DNA from: Prevotella sp.
GTDB lineage: Bacteria > Bacteroidota > Bacteroidia > Bacteroidales > Bacteroidaceae
Reading direction: 5' to 3'
Assembly: GCA_017471465.1 (NCBI GenBank)
Contig: JAFUTI010000006.1
Coordinates: 1 to 64,000, forward strand
DNA length: 64,000 nucleotides
Shown: positions 49,990 to 58,485 of the stretch, piece by piece
Position numbering within the stretch: position 1 is the stretch's first letter
Layout: each line of letters opens with the position of its first letter
Notes under the pieces: model-generated
Told to the model about the DNA's origin: nothing
The model's input: only the letters and a program-made list of their open reading frames with translations
The model's database searches: none
Translations under genes and position numbers: made by a program

Positions 49990-51609
49990 ATGAGTAAATG
50001 GTCTGATATAGTTGCCAGCAGTATTATAACCTTTATAATAGGGTTATTAAACTGGTACGCCACTCCAACTATGTCAGACGACGTGCTATACCATTTTGTC
50101 TGGCAACAGGAATGGCATACTCCGTTTCAGCACATTCAGTCTCTTGATGACGTCATCACGTCGCAAATCACACATTATCAGTACGTTAATGGAAGAAGTA
50201 TCACTCATGGTTTAGCACAGACAGCCATCAACCTAATGCCTCAACAAATGGCTAAAATACTCAACACCACCGCTTTTCTTTTACTTATCTTCTTAACGGC
50301 CAGATATATATCTGCAAGGAAAGACAGCAGAATACTGAACACCTCCATCATTTTTGGAATGCTCTTTCTAATCATCAGTGGCTTCGGTACAGGTTTTATT
50401 TGGCTCTTAGGCTCATTTACCTATCTTTGGGCATTGCTTTTCACTATATTATTTCTTCTGATGATACGTAAGCTGAAAGACCAACAGATGAAATGGAAAT
50501 ATCTACCACTGACGGCATTATCTCTGCTGATGGGATGGACCCACGAAGCGATAGCTCTGCCGATGGCAATGTCCTTCCTATTGTATCTTATCATAAACAG
50601 AAAACACATATTTAGACAGGCTAAAAGTTATTGTATGATAGCCTATATTCTTGGGATGATCATAATTCTTATTTCGCCATCTCTATGGAACAGAGCCGAT
50701 ATAGGAGGCATCTCTCTTACCCAACGACTGTTCTATGGATGCATAAATATCGTCTTGGGAATCAGAATATCATGGATTATGATAACTACCCTCATTATTA
50801 TATATATAAAGAATAAAACAAAACTTTGGAATATCATTAAGGAATTTCGCTACCTTTTTGTCGCATGGATAGTTGCTATCGCCATTGTCTTCTGCTGCGG
50901 AACAACTATTGAAAGAGTACCTATTTGCGCTGATTTCATTGCTATGATGATAGTTATCGGTATTTGGCAAGGAGAAAGACTCTATCAATACCGACGGCTT
51001 ATTGTGTCCTCAATATGCATACTGTCGGTCTGTATAGCTGTTCCAGCTGTTAAACTAAGCCACGATAATCATATGAACTATCTGAATCATCGCCAGCAAC
51101 TGGAACAGAAAGACTCTCATCTTGTAAAAGTGTATCAACTGCCTGAAGAAATGAATGGAGTCATTAGGCAGATTGCCAAGCGATATATCATGCCAACAAT
51201 AGAATTCAACTTCTTTAATTGCTATATGGCTTTTGATGAGAAAGATATTAATACGGTTGCCTTGGCACAACTGTATGGAAAAGATACTGTCTTGTGCTTA
51301 CCTGAGGATGTTGTCAAAACCATCTGTAACGACAGTCGACATAACAAACTGACAGTCGACAAACACCATAACCTCTTCATATTACCTTTAAATAATACCC
51401 GAAAAATTAAACGCATCAAATTCTTGTTAGGCAAAGAAGTACCATTACGGTTTTTTCAACATATACTGTCCTATCCCGACAACGAATACGAACTCGATCA
51501 GTTCAATTATGAAGCTATATATGTCAATGAGAAAAGAGTCCTTGTCATGACTATTCCGCCTTCAAATATTAAACGGAGAATTAAACGCATAAGAATTGTT
51601 TATGAATAA
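49990..51609 (+). CDS. Multi-helix membrane protein (DUF6056-like)
   Basis: A 539-residue inner-membrane protein with about 10-11 helices and a C-terminal soluble part of about 140 residues. The first loop after helix 1 (ATPTMSDDVLYHFVWQQEW with two acidic residues) and the following helices look like a GT-C type glycosyltransferase; I recall DUF6056 for this pattern, but a search would be needed. The C-terminal domain contains many Lys/Arg residues. It begins 1 bp after porZ. Base composition is lower in G+C than its upstream neighbours, as in the next gene gtrA. Confidence 0.6.
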   Translation: MSKWSDIVASSIITFIIGLLNWYATPTMSDDVLYHFVWQQEWHTPFQHIQSLDDVITSQITHYQYVNGRSITHGLAQTAINLMPQQMAKILNTTAFLLLIFLTARYISARKDSRILNTSIIFGMLFLIISGFGTGFIWLLGSFTYLWALLFTILFLLMIRKLKDQQMKWKYLPLTALSLLMGWTHEAIALPMAMSFLLYLIINRKHIFRQAKSYCMIAYILGMIIILISPSLWNRADIGGISLTQRLFYGCINIVLGIRISWIMITTLIIIYIKNKTKLWNIIKEFRYLFVAWIVAIAIVFCCGTTIERVPICADFIAMMIVIGIWQGERLYQYRRLIVSSICILSVCIAVPAVKLSHDNHMNYLNHRQQLEQKDSHLVKVYQLPEEMNGVIRQIAKRYIMPTIEFNFFNCYMAFDEKDINTVALAQLYGKDTVLCLPEDVVKTICNDSRHNKLTVDKHHNLFILPLNNTRKIKRIKFLLGKEVPLRFFQHILSYPDNEYELDQFNYEAIYVNEKRVLVMTIPPSNIKRRIKRIRIVYE

Positions 51610-51690
51610 TATGTCTCAATGACGAATACAGAGGTATCTACTGTCTTACTGAATGTATGGACAGAAAGAAATTATTGATGGTAAAAAAAT

Positions 51691-52146
51691 ATGTATTTAA
51701 ATAAAAAGATAGCACTATTTACTGACAGGACATTCATGAAGTTTGTCATAGTAGGAATAATAAATACTATTGTAGGTACTACGATTATGTTTGTATTCTA
51801 TAATGTATTTAATTTCAGTTACTGGATATCATCAGCATCAAACTATTTCTTCGGAAGTATCTGCAGTTATATTCTCAACAAGCATATTACATTTAAAAAC
51901 AAAGAGCAAGGATGGAAACCACTCTTACGTTTTACTTTCAATATTTTAACTTGTTATCTTTTAGCTTATGGAATAGCGAAACCCATGATGCAATGGTTCC
52001 TTTCAGACTTTAGCATCACCGTTCAAGAGAATGTATCTTTGGCTGTAGGCATGTGTCTGTTTACAGCCTTAAACTACTTGGGTCAGCGTTTCTTTACATT
52101 TAAGAAAACTTCTGCTACTTCACAACATATTTCCGACCATGACTGA
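51691..52146 (+). CDS. GtrA-family membrane protein
   Basis: A 151-residue protein with four helices, of the GtrA family, which helps move lipid-linked sugars across the inner membrane. Conserved elements: FVIVGIINTIVGTTIMF (GxxNT motif), the NYFFGSICSYILNKHITFKN loop, and LNYLGQRFFTFKK (the short RxFxF motif). The gene lies 81 bp after the DUF6056-like gene. It fits a glycan-modification role together with that gene. Its end overlaps the convergent CotH-like fragment by 32 bp. Confidence 0.85.
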   Translation: MYLNKKIALFTDRTFMKFVIVGIINTIVGTTIMFVFYNVFNFSYWISSASNYFFGSICSYILNKHITFKNKEQGWKPLLRFTFNILTCYLLAYGIAKPMMQWFLSDFSITVQENVSLAVGMCLFTALNYLGQRFFTFKKTSATSQHISDHD

Positions 52147-52777
52147 TGTAAACACCCTTACTGAGTGAGTGTGTACCTACCTTTCTACCATCCAAAGAAT
52201 ACAGGAAATCTGAAATTTGGTTTGTATGACTTTCCTTCTCGGTGATACCTGTCGAATAGGGTAATAAAGTCTCATTTAACCAATGATAGTGATTGATAAA
52301 AAATTGCTTATCACAAACCACTTCATTTTCCCAAGACCCTAGAGGAACGTAAGCCCAACCAATAGGAATATCAAGTATAGGCCAACGCTGGAAATTCACT
52401 GCTTGCGAAAGAGAAAGAGAATCGGAAAGCTCATCATAGAAGTCAAGCACACCATAATATATTTTATCACCGTATTGCTGATGTATTTCTGCCACTTTTG
52501 CCATAAACAAAGGATCATTATACAGCCTGTTGAAATATAGTTTGCTTTCCAAATAGTGATTGTTTGAGGGCCGCTCGTCCTTGACGCCTGGACCTACTCC
52601 AAGACACCACTCAAAATCCCACAAAGTACCCATCTTCAATTTCGTATTATCGGTATTGTCGTATTTATAGAAATACCGATTACATTCGTCCATCTGTAAT
52701 AGGTTCTTCCAATAATACCACTTTGCGAATGAGGTTTCATCAATATATGACGTATAACTTCTATTGTGAACATACAT
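52115..52777 (-). pseudogene. C-terminal remnant of a CotH-like kinase protein
   Basis: The 220-residue frame contains YIDETSFAKWYYWKNLLQMDECNRYFYK and TLWDFEWCLGVGP, the CotH-kinase segment with the W-D-x-x-W-x-G metal-type motif. Normal members are much longer and have the nucleotide-binding region upstream. Here an in-frame TAA lies 7 codons before the ATG at 52777, and nadA starts 75 bp later, so the N-terminal half is missing. The tail YSLDGRKVGTHSLSKGVYI is a Prevotella-type C-terminal tail, shared with the BspA fragment at 23840. It overlaps gtrA by 32 bp. Confidence 0.7.
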
Positions 52778-52852
52778 ACATAAACAATAATAAGATTATT
52801 AGCTAACTTCGTCATGTATTCATTGATTTCAGGTATCTCCAGTTAATTACAT

Positions 52853-53845
52853 TCAACTCAGCTCCAACATTCTTTGTATAGGTTTAACCGCGTCTGCTGC
52901 TATATTCGGATCAACTTCGACAGAGGGCCATTCGTACTTCAGACAGTTATAGATTTTTAAGAGTGTATTCATCTTCATATACTGACATTCATTACAGCTA
53001 CATTCCAGGCCGCTCTCGCTGATTTCAGGAGGCACGGGGATAAATTCCTTGTCGGGACACGTTCGTTGCATCTCGTGCAAAATACCGGCCTCTGTAGCCA
53101 CAATAAATTGCTTTTGCTCGCTCTGCTGTGCATACTGCAACATTGTAGCCGTGCTACCCTTCACGTCAGCCAAAGCCAGAACAGGACCCTTACACTCCAA
53201 GTGAGCCATTACGACAGCATCAGGATACTGTTTCTTCAGTTCTATGATTTTGCTGACAGAGAAACGTTCGTGCACGTGACAGCCACCATTCCAAAGCAGC
53301 ATCTGTCGACCAGTCACCTCATTAATATAATTACCAAGATTATAGTCAGGACCGAAAATCAGTTTCGCATCCTTTGGCAACTGATCAACCACCTTCTTGG
53401 CATTACCACTGGTGACAACGACATCTGTCAGAGCCTTCACAGCAGCTGTTGTGTTGACATAAGAAACTACTTGGTAGCCCGGATGCTCTTCCTTATACTT
53501 CTTCAGATCCTCAGCCTTACACGAGTCTGCCAACGAACAACCGGCATTCAGATCCGGACAAAGCACCATCTTCTCTGGAGAAAGCAACTTACAGGTCTCT
53601 GCCATAAAGTGAACACCACACATCACCATGACTTTGGCATCGGTCTCTGCTGCCTTACGAGCCAAAGCTAAAGAGTCGCCTACAAAATCGGCAATATCCT
53701 GAATATCACCTATAGTATAGTAATGAGCCAGAATGATGGCATTCTTCTCCTTACACATCCGACGAATCTCAGCTTTTAAATCAGTACCTTTGTTGACAGG
53801 TTCATCAATAAATCCCTGTTCTTTCCATTGCTTTTTCAACTTCAT
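52853..53845 (-). CDS. nadA: Quinolinate synthase A
   Basis: NadA (330 residues) condenses iminoaspartate with dihydroxyacetone phosphate into quinolinate, in NAD synthesis, with an oxygen-sensitive [4Fe-4S] cluster. The three cluster Cys are in MCGVHFMAETC, HLECKG and CSCNECQYMK, with AHYYTIGDIQDIADFVGDSLALA as the N-terminal substrate motif and NLGNYINEVTGRQMLLWNGGCHVHE in the middle. Its usual partner nadB is not in the window. The ATG faces the candidate origin region at 53846. Confidence 0.95.
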   Translation of the reverse strand: MKLKKQWKEQGFIDEPVNKGTDLKAEIRRMCKEKNAIILAHYYTIGDIQDIADFVGDSLALARKAAETDAKVMVMCGVHFMAETCKLLSPEKMVLCPDLNAGCSLADSCKAEDLKKYKEEHPGYQVVSYVNTTAAVKALTDVVVTSGNAKKVVDQLPKDAKLIFGPDYNLGNYINEVTGRQMLLWNGGCHVHERFSVSKIIELKKQYPDAVVMAHLECKGPVLALADVKGSTATMLQYAQQSEQKQFIVATEAGILHEMQRTCPDKEFIPVPPEISESGLECSCNECQYMKMNTLLKIYNCLKYEWPSVEVDPNIAADAVKPIQRMLELS

Positions 53846-54023
53846 ATTATTATATTTTTTCTTTTCTTTTTTTTAAAAAATAGAATGATAAGAATGATGT
53901 GGTGTTGATATGTTGAAAACTTTTTGGCCGTTTATTTGCATGAAAAGATATAAATATGTGATAATAGTGTTATTAACAACAATTGTTTATTCTTTCTTGC
54001 TCATTATTAGCACACTGCATCAT

Positions 54024-54032
54024 TTATCCACA
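54024..54032 (+). other. DnaA box (perfect)
   Basis: TTATCCACA, the consensus DnaA box, in the candidate oriC. Confidence 0.7.
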
Positions 54033-54164
54033 ATTTCCAAATCTGGTGCAAAATTAATAAGTTTATATCTTTTTCCAATAAAAAACGATGTAAATCTTTC
54101 TAAAAACCCAGAAATATGTCTATTGATATCCCCGATTATTATCACTCCTGTTTACTTTCCATAC

Positions 54165-54209
54165 TTTTCCACAGAGTTTTCCACAGAGTTTTCCACAGAG
54201 TTTTCCACA
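54165..54209 (+). repeat. Array of four DnaA-type boxes
   Basis: Four copies of TTTTCCACA with GAG spacers, starting at 54165, 54177, 54189 and 54201. Confidence 0.75.
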
Positions 54210-54235
54210 CCTGATAATAAAAAAAGGCGGCTCCT

Positions 54236-54267
54236 TTTGTATTACTCTTGTTTTTTAAGTATCTTTG
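54236..54267 (+). promoter_or_regulatory. Promoter of the second TrmH gene, close to the start codon
   Basis: TTTG (54236-54239), 20 bp, TATCTTTG (54260-54267). The first ATG (54272) is 4 nt beyond the box; the next in-frame ATG is at 54305. Confidence 0.85.
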
Positions 54268-54271
54268 CACC

Positions 54272-54817
54272 ATGATTACGAAGAGAAAAGTCAGAACGAT
54301 AGAGATGCAGCGCTTGACGACGGAGGAATTCCGCAAGGCTGAGAAACTGCCGTTAGTAGTGGTGCTTGACGATGTGCGCTCAATGCACAACGTAGGTAGT
54401 GTTCTGCGAACAGGAGATGCTTTCCGCATAGAGGCAGTCTATTTGTGTGGCATTACTTCTACACCACCGTCAGCAGAGATTCATAAGACAGCCTTAGGAG
54501 CAGAAGATAGTGTATGTTGGGAATATTTTCCTACGACTATGGAGGCAGTTGAGAAATTACATCAGGAAGGCTATACAGTGTTTAGTGTAGAACAAGTAGA
54601 GCACTCTACAAAGCTACAGCGTTTTGAGGCACAGACGGGCTGTCGTTATGCTATTATATTAGGTAATGAAGTAAAAGGCGTCCATCAGGAAGTGGTGGAC
54701 GCCTCGGATGGTTGTCTTGAAATTCCACAGCTTGGTACGAAACACTCTATGAATGTTTCAGTGACTGCGGGAATCGTCATCTACAAATTTGCTGAACAAC
54801 TGATACTGACGACTTAG
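54272..54817 (+). CDS. TrmH-family RNA methyltransferase 2
   Basis: A 181-residue SpoU-type methyltransferase: [26 protein letters not shown] (motif 1), [17 protein letters not shown] (motif 2) and [23 protein letters not shown] (motif 3) form the knotted SAM site. It lacks the extra N-terminal domain of the protein at 5352, so it is the short type, usually acting on tRNA or rRNA ribose. The start is uncertain: ATG 54272 needs a leaderless mRNA, and ATG 54305 gives a 37-nt leader and a 170-residue protein. It converges with the rubredoxin gene, with 4 bp overlap at the stop codons. Confidence 0.88.
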   Translation: MITKRKVRTIEMQRLTTEEFRKAEKLPLVVVLDDVRSMHNVGSVLRTGDAFRIEAVYLCGITSTPPSAEIHKTALGAEDSVCWEYFPTTMEAVEKLHQEGYTVFSVEQVEHSTKLQRFEAQTGCRYAIILGNEVKGVHQEVVDASDGCLEIPQLGTKHSMNVSVTAGIVIYKFAEQLILTT

Positions 54818-54978
54818 TCTTCAGCAGGCTCAAAATCGTCTTTGCCTACACCACAGAGAGGACATACCCATTCATCGGGAATGTCTTCAAAGGCAGTACC
54901 TGGTTGGATGCCGCTGTCAGGATCACCAGCGGCAGGGTCGTACACGTATCCGCATACGCTGCATACATACTTTTTCAT
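54814..54978 (-). CDS. Rubredoxin
   Basis: A 54-residue electron carrier. The two iron-binding Cys pairs are plain: [21 protein letters not shown] and [18 protein letters not shown]. Rubredoxins pass single electrons in anaerobes, often to rubrerythrin or oxygen-reducing enzymes; here no partner is next to it. It is the last gene of a minus-strand unit DUF4254-GT9-rubredoxin: its ATG overlaps the GT9 stop by 4 bp. The length is canonical. Confidence 0.95.
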   Translation of the reverse strand: MKKYVCSVCGYVYDPAAGDPDSGIQPGTAFEDIPDEWVCPLCGVGKDDFEPAED

Positions 54979-56039
54979 AAGCTTGTTGTTTGAGGGTTAA
55001 TAATCTGTTCGATTTTCTCGATAATCTGTTCTGGTTTGATAAGGTTCATACAGGCCATATCGCCACGACGGCAGGGACGGTTACCATAGATGCTGCATGG
55101 TCGGCAGTCGAGATCAACCTGAATGACATTTTCGGGTTTCTGTTTCCAACCCAAAAAGCCGGCATAGGGATGGGTAGCCCCCCATACACTAACAACGGGT
55201 ATTGCTGTCAGTGAAGCCAAATGCATATTGGAAGAATCCATCGAGAACATCACGTCGAGATGACTCATCAGAATAAGTTCTTGATGCATATTTTCAAGAT
55301 GCTTACTAACGTAGACACATTGTGGCAGGTCATTACACCATTCGGTGAAGAGTTTTTGTTCCTGTTTGCCTTTACCAAAGAGGAAGATGCGGGCTTTCGG
55401 GTGTTGCTGTATGAGTTGCTCAATAATTTGCCGGGTACGTTCAGTCGGATATTGCTTGCCAGGATGAGCAGCTGTTGGTGCTACGCCTATCCACTGTTCA
55501 TAATTTTTTTTCGGTCCGATGACGGCAGGTAATAAGTTAAGGTTGCCACCTTCTGGCGGGAATAGTGAGTGAAACTCCAACTTTATTGGATAGCCTAATT
55601 TGGCCAGTACTTCAGCGTAGTTTTCGAAAGGTGTAGGCAGTGGCGTACGAACTTTACCTTTAGCAGCAACAAGCTGGCGGCGCTGTTTGCGGTGTTTGTT
55701 AATATGCTCTACCCGGTAATGCCCTATGTTGAAGCGCATGCGAAGATATTCCGACCGTAGCACATTATGAAAGTCGGCAATCTTGGTAAATTGCTTTGAC
55801 GTCAGTCTACGGTAGAGCGCGTTAAGACCTTTCACACCATGATATTCTTGTTTGAGGTCAGCCTCCATGAAATTGACATTGGGAGCCAGATCTTCAAAGA
55901 AGGACCGCGCAAACTTACGACTGAGCACCGTGATGCGAATGTTGGGGTATTGCGTGGCCAGCGAATAGACAACCGGCACTGCCATTGCCACATCACCTAT
56001 GGCAGAAAAACGTATAATGAGAATATGTTCTTTCTTCAC
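54975..56039 (-). CDS. Glycosyltransferase family 9 (LPS heptosyltransferase-like)
   Basis: A 354-residue GT9 enzyme that adds ADP-heptose or a related sugar to the inner core of lipopolysaccharide. The N-terminal domain has [22 protein letters not shown] with the catalytic-type Asp in GDV, and the C-terminal part has [15 protein letters not shown] (donor phosphate), [27 protein letters not shown] (the D-S-x-x-x-H motif). A Cys-rich end ([24 protein letters not shown]) is also typical. It shares ATGA with DUF4254 upstream (56036-56039) and with rubredoxin downstream, so the three are co-translated. Confidence 0.9.
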   Translation of the reverse strand: MKKEHILIIRFSAIGDVAMAVPVVYSLATQYPNIRITVLSRKFARSFFEDLAPNVNFMEADLKQEYHGVKGLNALYRRLTSKQFTKIADFHNVLRSEYLRMRFNIGHYRVEHINKHRKQRRQLVAAKGKVRTPLPTPFENYAEVLAKLGYPIKLEFHSLFPPEGGNLNLLPAVIGPKKNYEQWIGVAPTAAHPGKQYPTERTRQIIEQLIQQHPKARIFLFGKGKQEQKLFTEWCNDLPQCVYVSKHLENMHQELILMSHLDVMFSMDSSNMHLASLTAIPVVSVWGATHPYAGFLGWKQKPENVIQVDLDCRPCSIYGNRPCRRGDMACMNLIKPEQIIEKIEQIINPQTTSL

Positions 56040-56641
56040 TTCTTCTGATAGAGGATGGGGTTAGTCGACGGGTCGTTGTACATCTTCATCTGGCGATAAA
56101 CCTTCATATAGATGCGGCCTGCCTGTATGTCCTCCAATAACTGGTCGATTGCCGTTGAGAGATCTACCTGTTGCTCTAAAAGAACGTCAAGCTTGGCCTG
56201 GCAGCGCTGAAGATGGTCGGGAGTAGCGTCGGTGCGCTGCACTTGCTCCTGCATGTGGTAGATTTTCAAGGCAAGAATACTCAGTCGGTCGATGGCCCAT
56301 GCCGGACTCTCGGTGTTGAGTCTTGCTGTCGGCAGTGGATTCACATCGCTGTAGGTCTGGCGGAAATACGTGTCAATCTGTTCTACCAGATCAGTGCGGT
56401 CCTGGTTGGAACGGTCAATACGCCGCTTCAGTGCCAAGGCTTCCACGGGATTAATGTCGGGATCACGGATGATATCCTCGTAGTGCCACTGTACTGTGTC
56501 AATCCAGCATTTCTGATAAAGGGCGTTGTCGATGGTGCCCTCTTGATATGGATTTTTTATAGGTGTATCAACGTTGTCTGTTATGTGATAATCCTTGATC
56601 GTTTGAACGAAAATCTGGTTTGCGTGTTCGGTAAAACTCAT
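56036..56641 (-). CDS. DUF4254 protein
   Basis: A 201-residue, nearly all-helical cytoplasmic protein that I recognise as the DUF4254 family: NQIFVQTIKDYHITDNV, CWIDTVQWHYEDIIRDPDINPVEALALKRRID, AWAIDRLSILALKIYHMQEQV, CQAKLDVLLEQQVDLSTAIDQLLEDI and the end [15 protein letters not shown]. The family is confined to Bacteroidota as far as I know and has no established function. It is the first gene of the operon, coupled to the GT9 gene, which suggests a role in LPS-core synthesis. Confidence 0.88.
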   Translation of the reverse strand: MSFTEHANQIFVQTIKDYHITDNVDTPIKNPYQEGTIDNALYQKCWIDTVQWHYEDIIRDPDINPVEALALKRRIDRSNQDRTDLVEQIDTYFRQTYSDVNPLPTARLNTESPAWAIDRLSILALKIYHMQEQVQRTDATPDHLQRCQAKLDVLLEQQVDLSTAIDQLLEDIQAGRIYMKVYRQMKMYNDPSTNPILYQKK

Positions 56642-56661
56642 AGTCAGTATGTTTTAGGCCA

Positions 56662-56693
56662 CAAAGATAATGCAAACTCTATGAAAAACCAAA
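56662..56693 (-). promoter_or_regulatory. Promoter of the DUF4254-GT9-rubredoxin operon
   Basis: On the minus strand TTTG (56690-56693), 20 bp, TATCTTTG (56662-56669), 20 nt before the ATG. Confidence 0.85.
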
Positions 56694-56772
56694 TTTTTTT
56701 CGTTTTTTCACCCTTTTTTATGCACAAATACCCACCCTTTGTGCAAATTAGAATCACTTTTTCTTAAAAAAA

Positions 56773-56804
56773 TTTGCGTAACTGCTAGAAAATGTGTTAC
56801 TTTG
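56773..56804 (+). promoter_or_regulatory. Promoter of acpP
   Basis: TTTG (56773-56776), 20 bp, TTACTTTG (56797-56804, 7/8 match). A leader of about 70 nt precedes the ATG. Confidence 0.7.
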
Positions 56805-56878
56805 CACCCGATTTCGGCGTGAAGCCGTAAAATTTTCAAGATAGCAAAATCATTATTAACAATTAAAGTATTAAAATT

Positions 56879-57115
56879 ATGTCAGAAATTGAAAGCAAAG
56901 TAAAGGCAATTATTGTAGACAAATTGGGTGTTGATGAGGCTGAGGTTAAGCCCGAGGCAAGCTTCACTAACGATCTCGGTGCTGATTCATTGGATACCGT
57001 TGAATTGATTATGGAGTTCGAGAAGGAGTTTGGTATTTCAATTCCCGATGATAAGGCCGAGAAGATTGCCACTGTCGGTGATGCCATTGCTTATATCGAA
57101 GAGAATCAAAAATAA
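56879..57115 (+). CDS. acpP: Acyl carrier protein
   Basis: AcpP (78 residues) carries growing acyl chains on a phosphopantetheine attached to the Ser of [13 protein letters not shown] (residue about 38). The sequence is very acidic and matches type II ACPs throughout. It is followed 100 bp later by fabF, its partner enzyme in fatty acid elongation, with a long inverted repeat in between. The start ATG follows a well-placed promoter. Confidence 0.98.
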   Translation: MSEIESKVKAIIVDKLGVDEAEVKPEASFTNDLGADSLDTVELIMEFEKEFGISIPDDKAEKIATVGDAIAYIEENQK

Positions 57116-57132
57116 AAAATAGTGCTAGAAAC

Positions 57133-57205
57133 AACCGCAGATTTCGCAGATTTCACAGATTATCCAATCAATATCTGTATCATCTGCGAAATCTGCGGTT
57201 TTTAA
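57133..57205. repeat. Palindromic repeat between acpP and fabF
   Basis: AACCGCAGATTTCGCAGAT (57133-57151) and ATCTGCGAAATCTGCGGTT (57182-57200) are perfect 19-bp arms, with a further inner pair ACAGAT/ATCTGT (57155-57160 / 57173-57178), and TTTTT after. The element resembles CGCAGATTTCGCAGAT-type palindromes common in Bacteroidota intergenic regions, and may end part of the acpP transcripts. Confidence 0.8.
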
Positions 57206-57215
57206 TGTAATATTT

Positions 57216-58478
57216 ATGGAATTAAAAAGAGTCGTTGTAACAGGCTTGGGTGCTGTTACGCCCGTCGGCAACACTCCTGATGAGATGTGGAAGAATCTGC
57301 TCGATGGAGTTAGTGGTGCCGCACCTATCACAAGTTTTGATACAACCTTATTTAAAACCAAGTTTGCCTGCGAGGTGAAGAACCTTGACGTCAACCAGTA
57401 TCTGGACCGCAAGGAAGCCCGTAAGATGGACCGTTATACGCAGTTGGCTCTGATTGCTGCCAAGCAGGCTGTCGAAGACAGTTTGATGAACCTGGATGCT
57501 GAGGACAAGAACCGTATTGGTGTTGTCTTTGGTGTCGGTATCGGCGGTATCAAGACTTTTGAGGACGAGGTAAAGTACTACGGTGTTCACGAGGCCGACG
57601 GTCCTAAGTTCAATCCGTTCTTCATTCCGAAGATGATTGCCGACATCGCTGCCGGCCAGATTTCGATTATGTATGGCTTCCATGGCCCCAACTATATCAC
57701 CGCTTCTGCCTGTGCTTCGTCGTCGAACGCCCTGGCCGATGCCTTCAACCTCATTCGTCTGGGTAAGGCCAACGCTATCGTGGCCGGTGGTGCCGAGGCT
57801 GCTATCTGTGCCTGTGGTGTGGGCGGTTTCAATGCCATGCACGCTCTTTCTACCCGTAACGATGAGCCTGAGAAGGCAAGCCGTCCGTTCAGCGCCAGTC
57901 GCGACGGATTTATCATGGCCGAGGGTGCTGGCTGCCTAATCCTTGAGGAGCTGGAGCATGCCAAGGCTCGTGGTGCCAAAATTTATGCTGAGATGGTTGG
58001 TGCCGGCATGAGTGCCGATGCTCACCACATCACCGCTTCTCATCCTGAGGGTCTGGGTGCCAAGCTTGTCATGCAGAACGCTCTGGAGGATGCTCAGCTG
58101 AACCCCGAGGACATTGACTACATCAACGTTCACGGTACGTCGACACATGTCGGTGATATCAGTGAGGCCAAGGCTATTAAGGAAGTCTTTGGCGATGCTG
58201 CCTTCAAACTGAACATCTCGTCGACGAAGTCGATGACGGGTCACCTGCTTGGTGCTGCCGGAGCCGTCGAGGCTATGGTCACCGTGCTGGCTGTTAAGAA
58301 CGACATCGTGCCGCCCACCATCAATCATGAAGAGGGTGACGAGGATCCTGAGATTGACTATAACTTGAACTTTACCTTCAACAAGGCTCAGAAGCGTACT
58401 GTACGTGCCGGACTCAGCAACACGTTCGGTTTCGGCGGACACAACGCCTGTGTTGTCTTTAAAAAGTATGAGGCTTAA
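57216..58478 (+). CDS. fabF: 3-oxoacyl-[acyl-carrier-protein] synthase II
   Basis: FabF (420 residues) condenses malonyl-ACP with acyl-ACP in fatty acid elongation. The nucleophile Cys lies in TASACASSSNALADAF near residue 165; the two catalytic His are in VHGTSTHVGD and MTGHLLGAAGAVEAMVTV. The C-terminal GFGGHNACVVFK is conserved. It follows acpP and precedes rnc, the frequent acpP-fabF-rnc order of many bacteria. The palindrome upstream (57133-57205) may make fabF expression lower than acpP. Confidence 0.98.
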   Translation: MELKRVVVTGLGAVTPVGNTPDEMWKNLLDGVSGAAPITSFDTTLFKTKFACEVKNLDVNQYLDRKEARKMDRYTQLALIAAKQAVEDSLMNLDAEDKNRIGVVFGVGIGGIKTFEDEVKYYGVHEADGPKFNPFFIPKMIADIAAGQISIMYGFHGPNYITASACASSSNALADAFNLIRLGKANAIVAGGAEAAICACGVGGFNAMHALSTRNDEPEKASRPFSASRDGFIMAEGAGCLILEELEHAKARGAKIYAEMVGAGMSADAHHITASHPEGLGAKLVMQNALEDAQLNPEDIDYINVHGTSTHVGDISEAKAIKEVFGDAAFKLNISSTKSMTGHLLGAAGAVEAMVTVLAVKNDIVPPTINHEEGDEDPEIDYNLNFTFNKAQKRTVRAGLSNTFGFGGHNACVVFKKYEA

Positions 58479-58485
58479 CGATATT

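Larger units (their letters stand above)
53846..54235. other. Candidate replication origin (oriC)
   Basis: This AT-rich stretch between nadA and the next gene contains a T/A-rich run (53841-53885) suited to unwinding, one perfect DnaA box TTATCCACA at 54024-54032, and four boxes TTTTCCACA at 54165-54173, 54177-54185, 54189-54197 and 54201-54209, each separated by GAG (exact 12-bp period, all in one direction). TTTTCCACA fits the DnaA consensus TTWTNCACA. No real gene lies in it; a 121-codon frame (53910-54275) reads through the repeats and is spurious. parS-like sites lie about 44 kb away. Confidence 0.68.

Noticed and set aside
54165..54209. CRISPR-like short repeat array
   Set aside because: The repeats are 9 bp with constant 3-bp spacers. 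CRISPR needs longer repeats and variable spacers of about 30 bp, and there are no cas genes.
53910..54275. 121-codon frame in the candidate origin
   Set aside because: It translates the TTTTCCACA array as FSTE repeats and runs into the promoter of the next gene. Its content is explained by the repeats.
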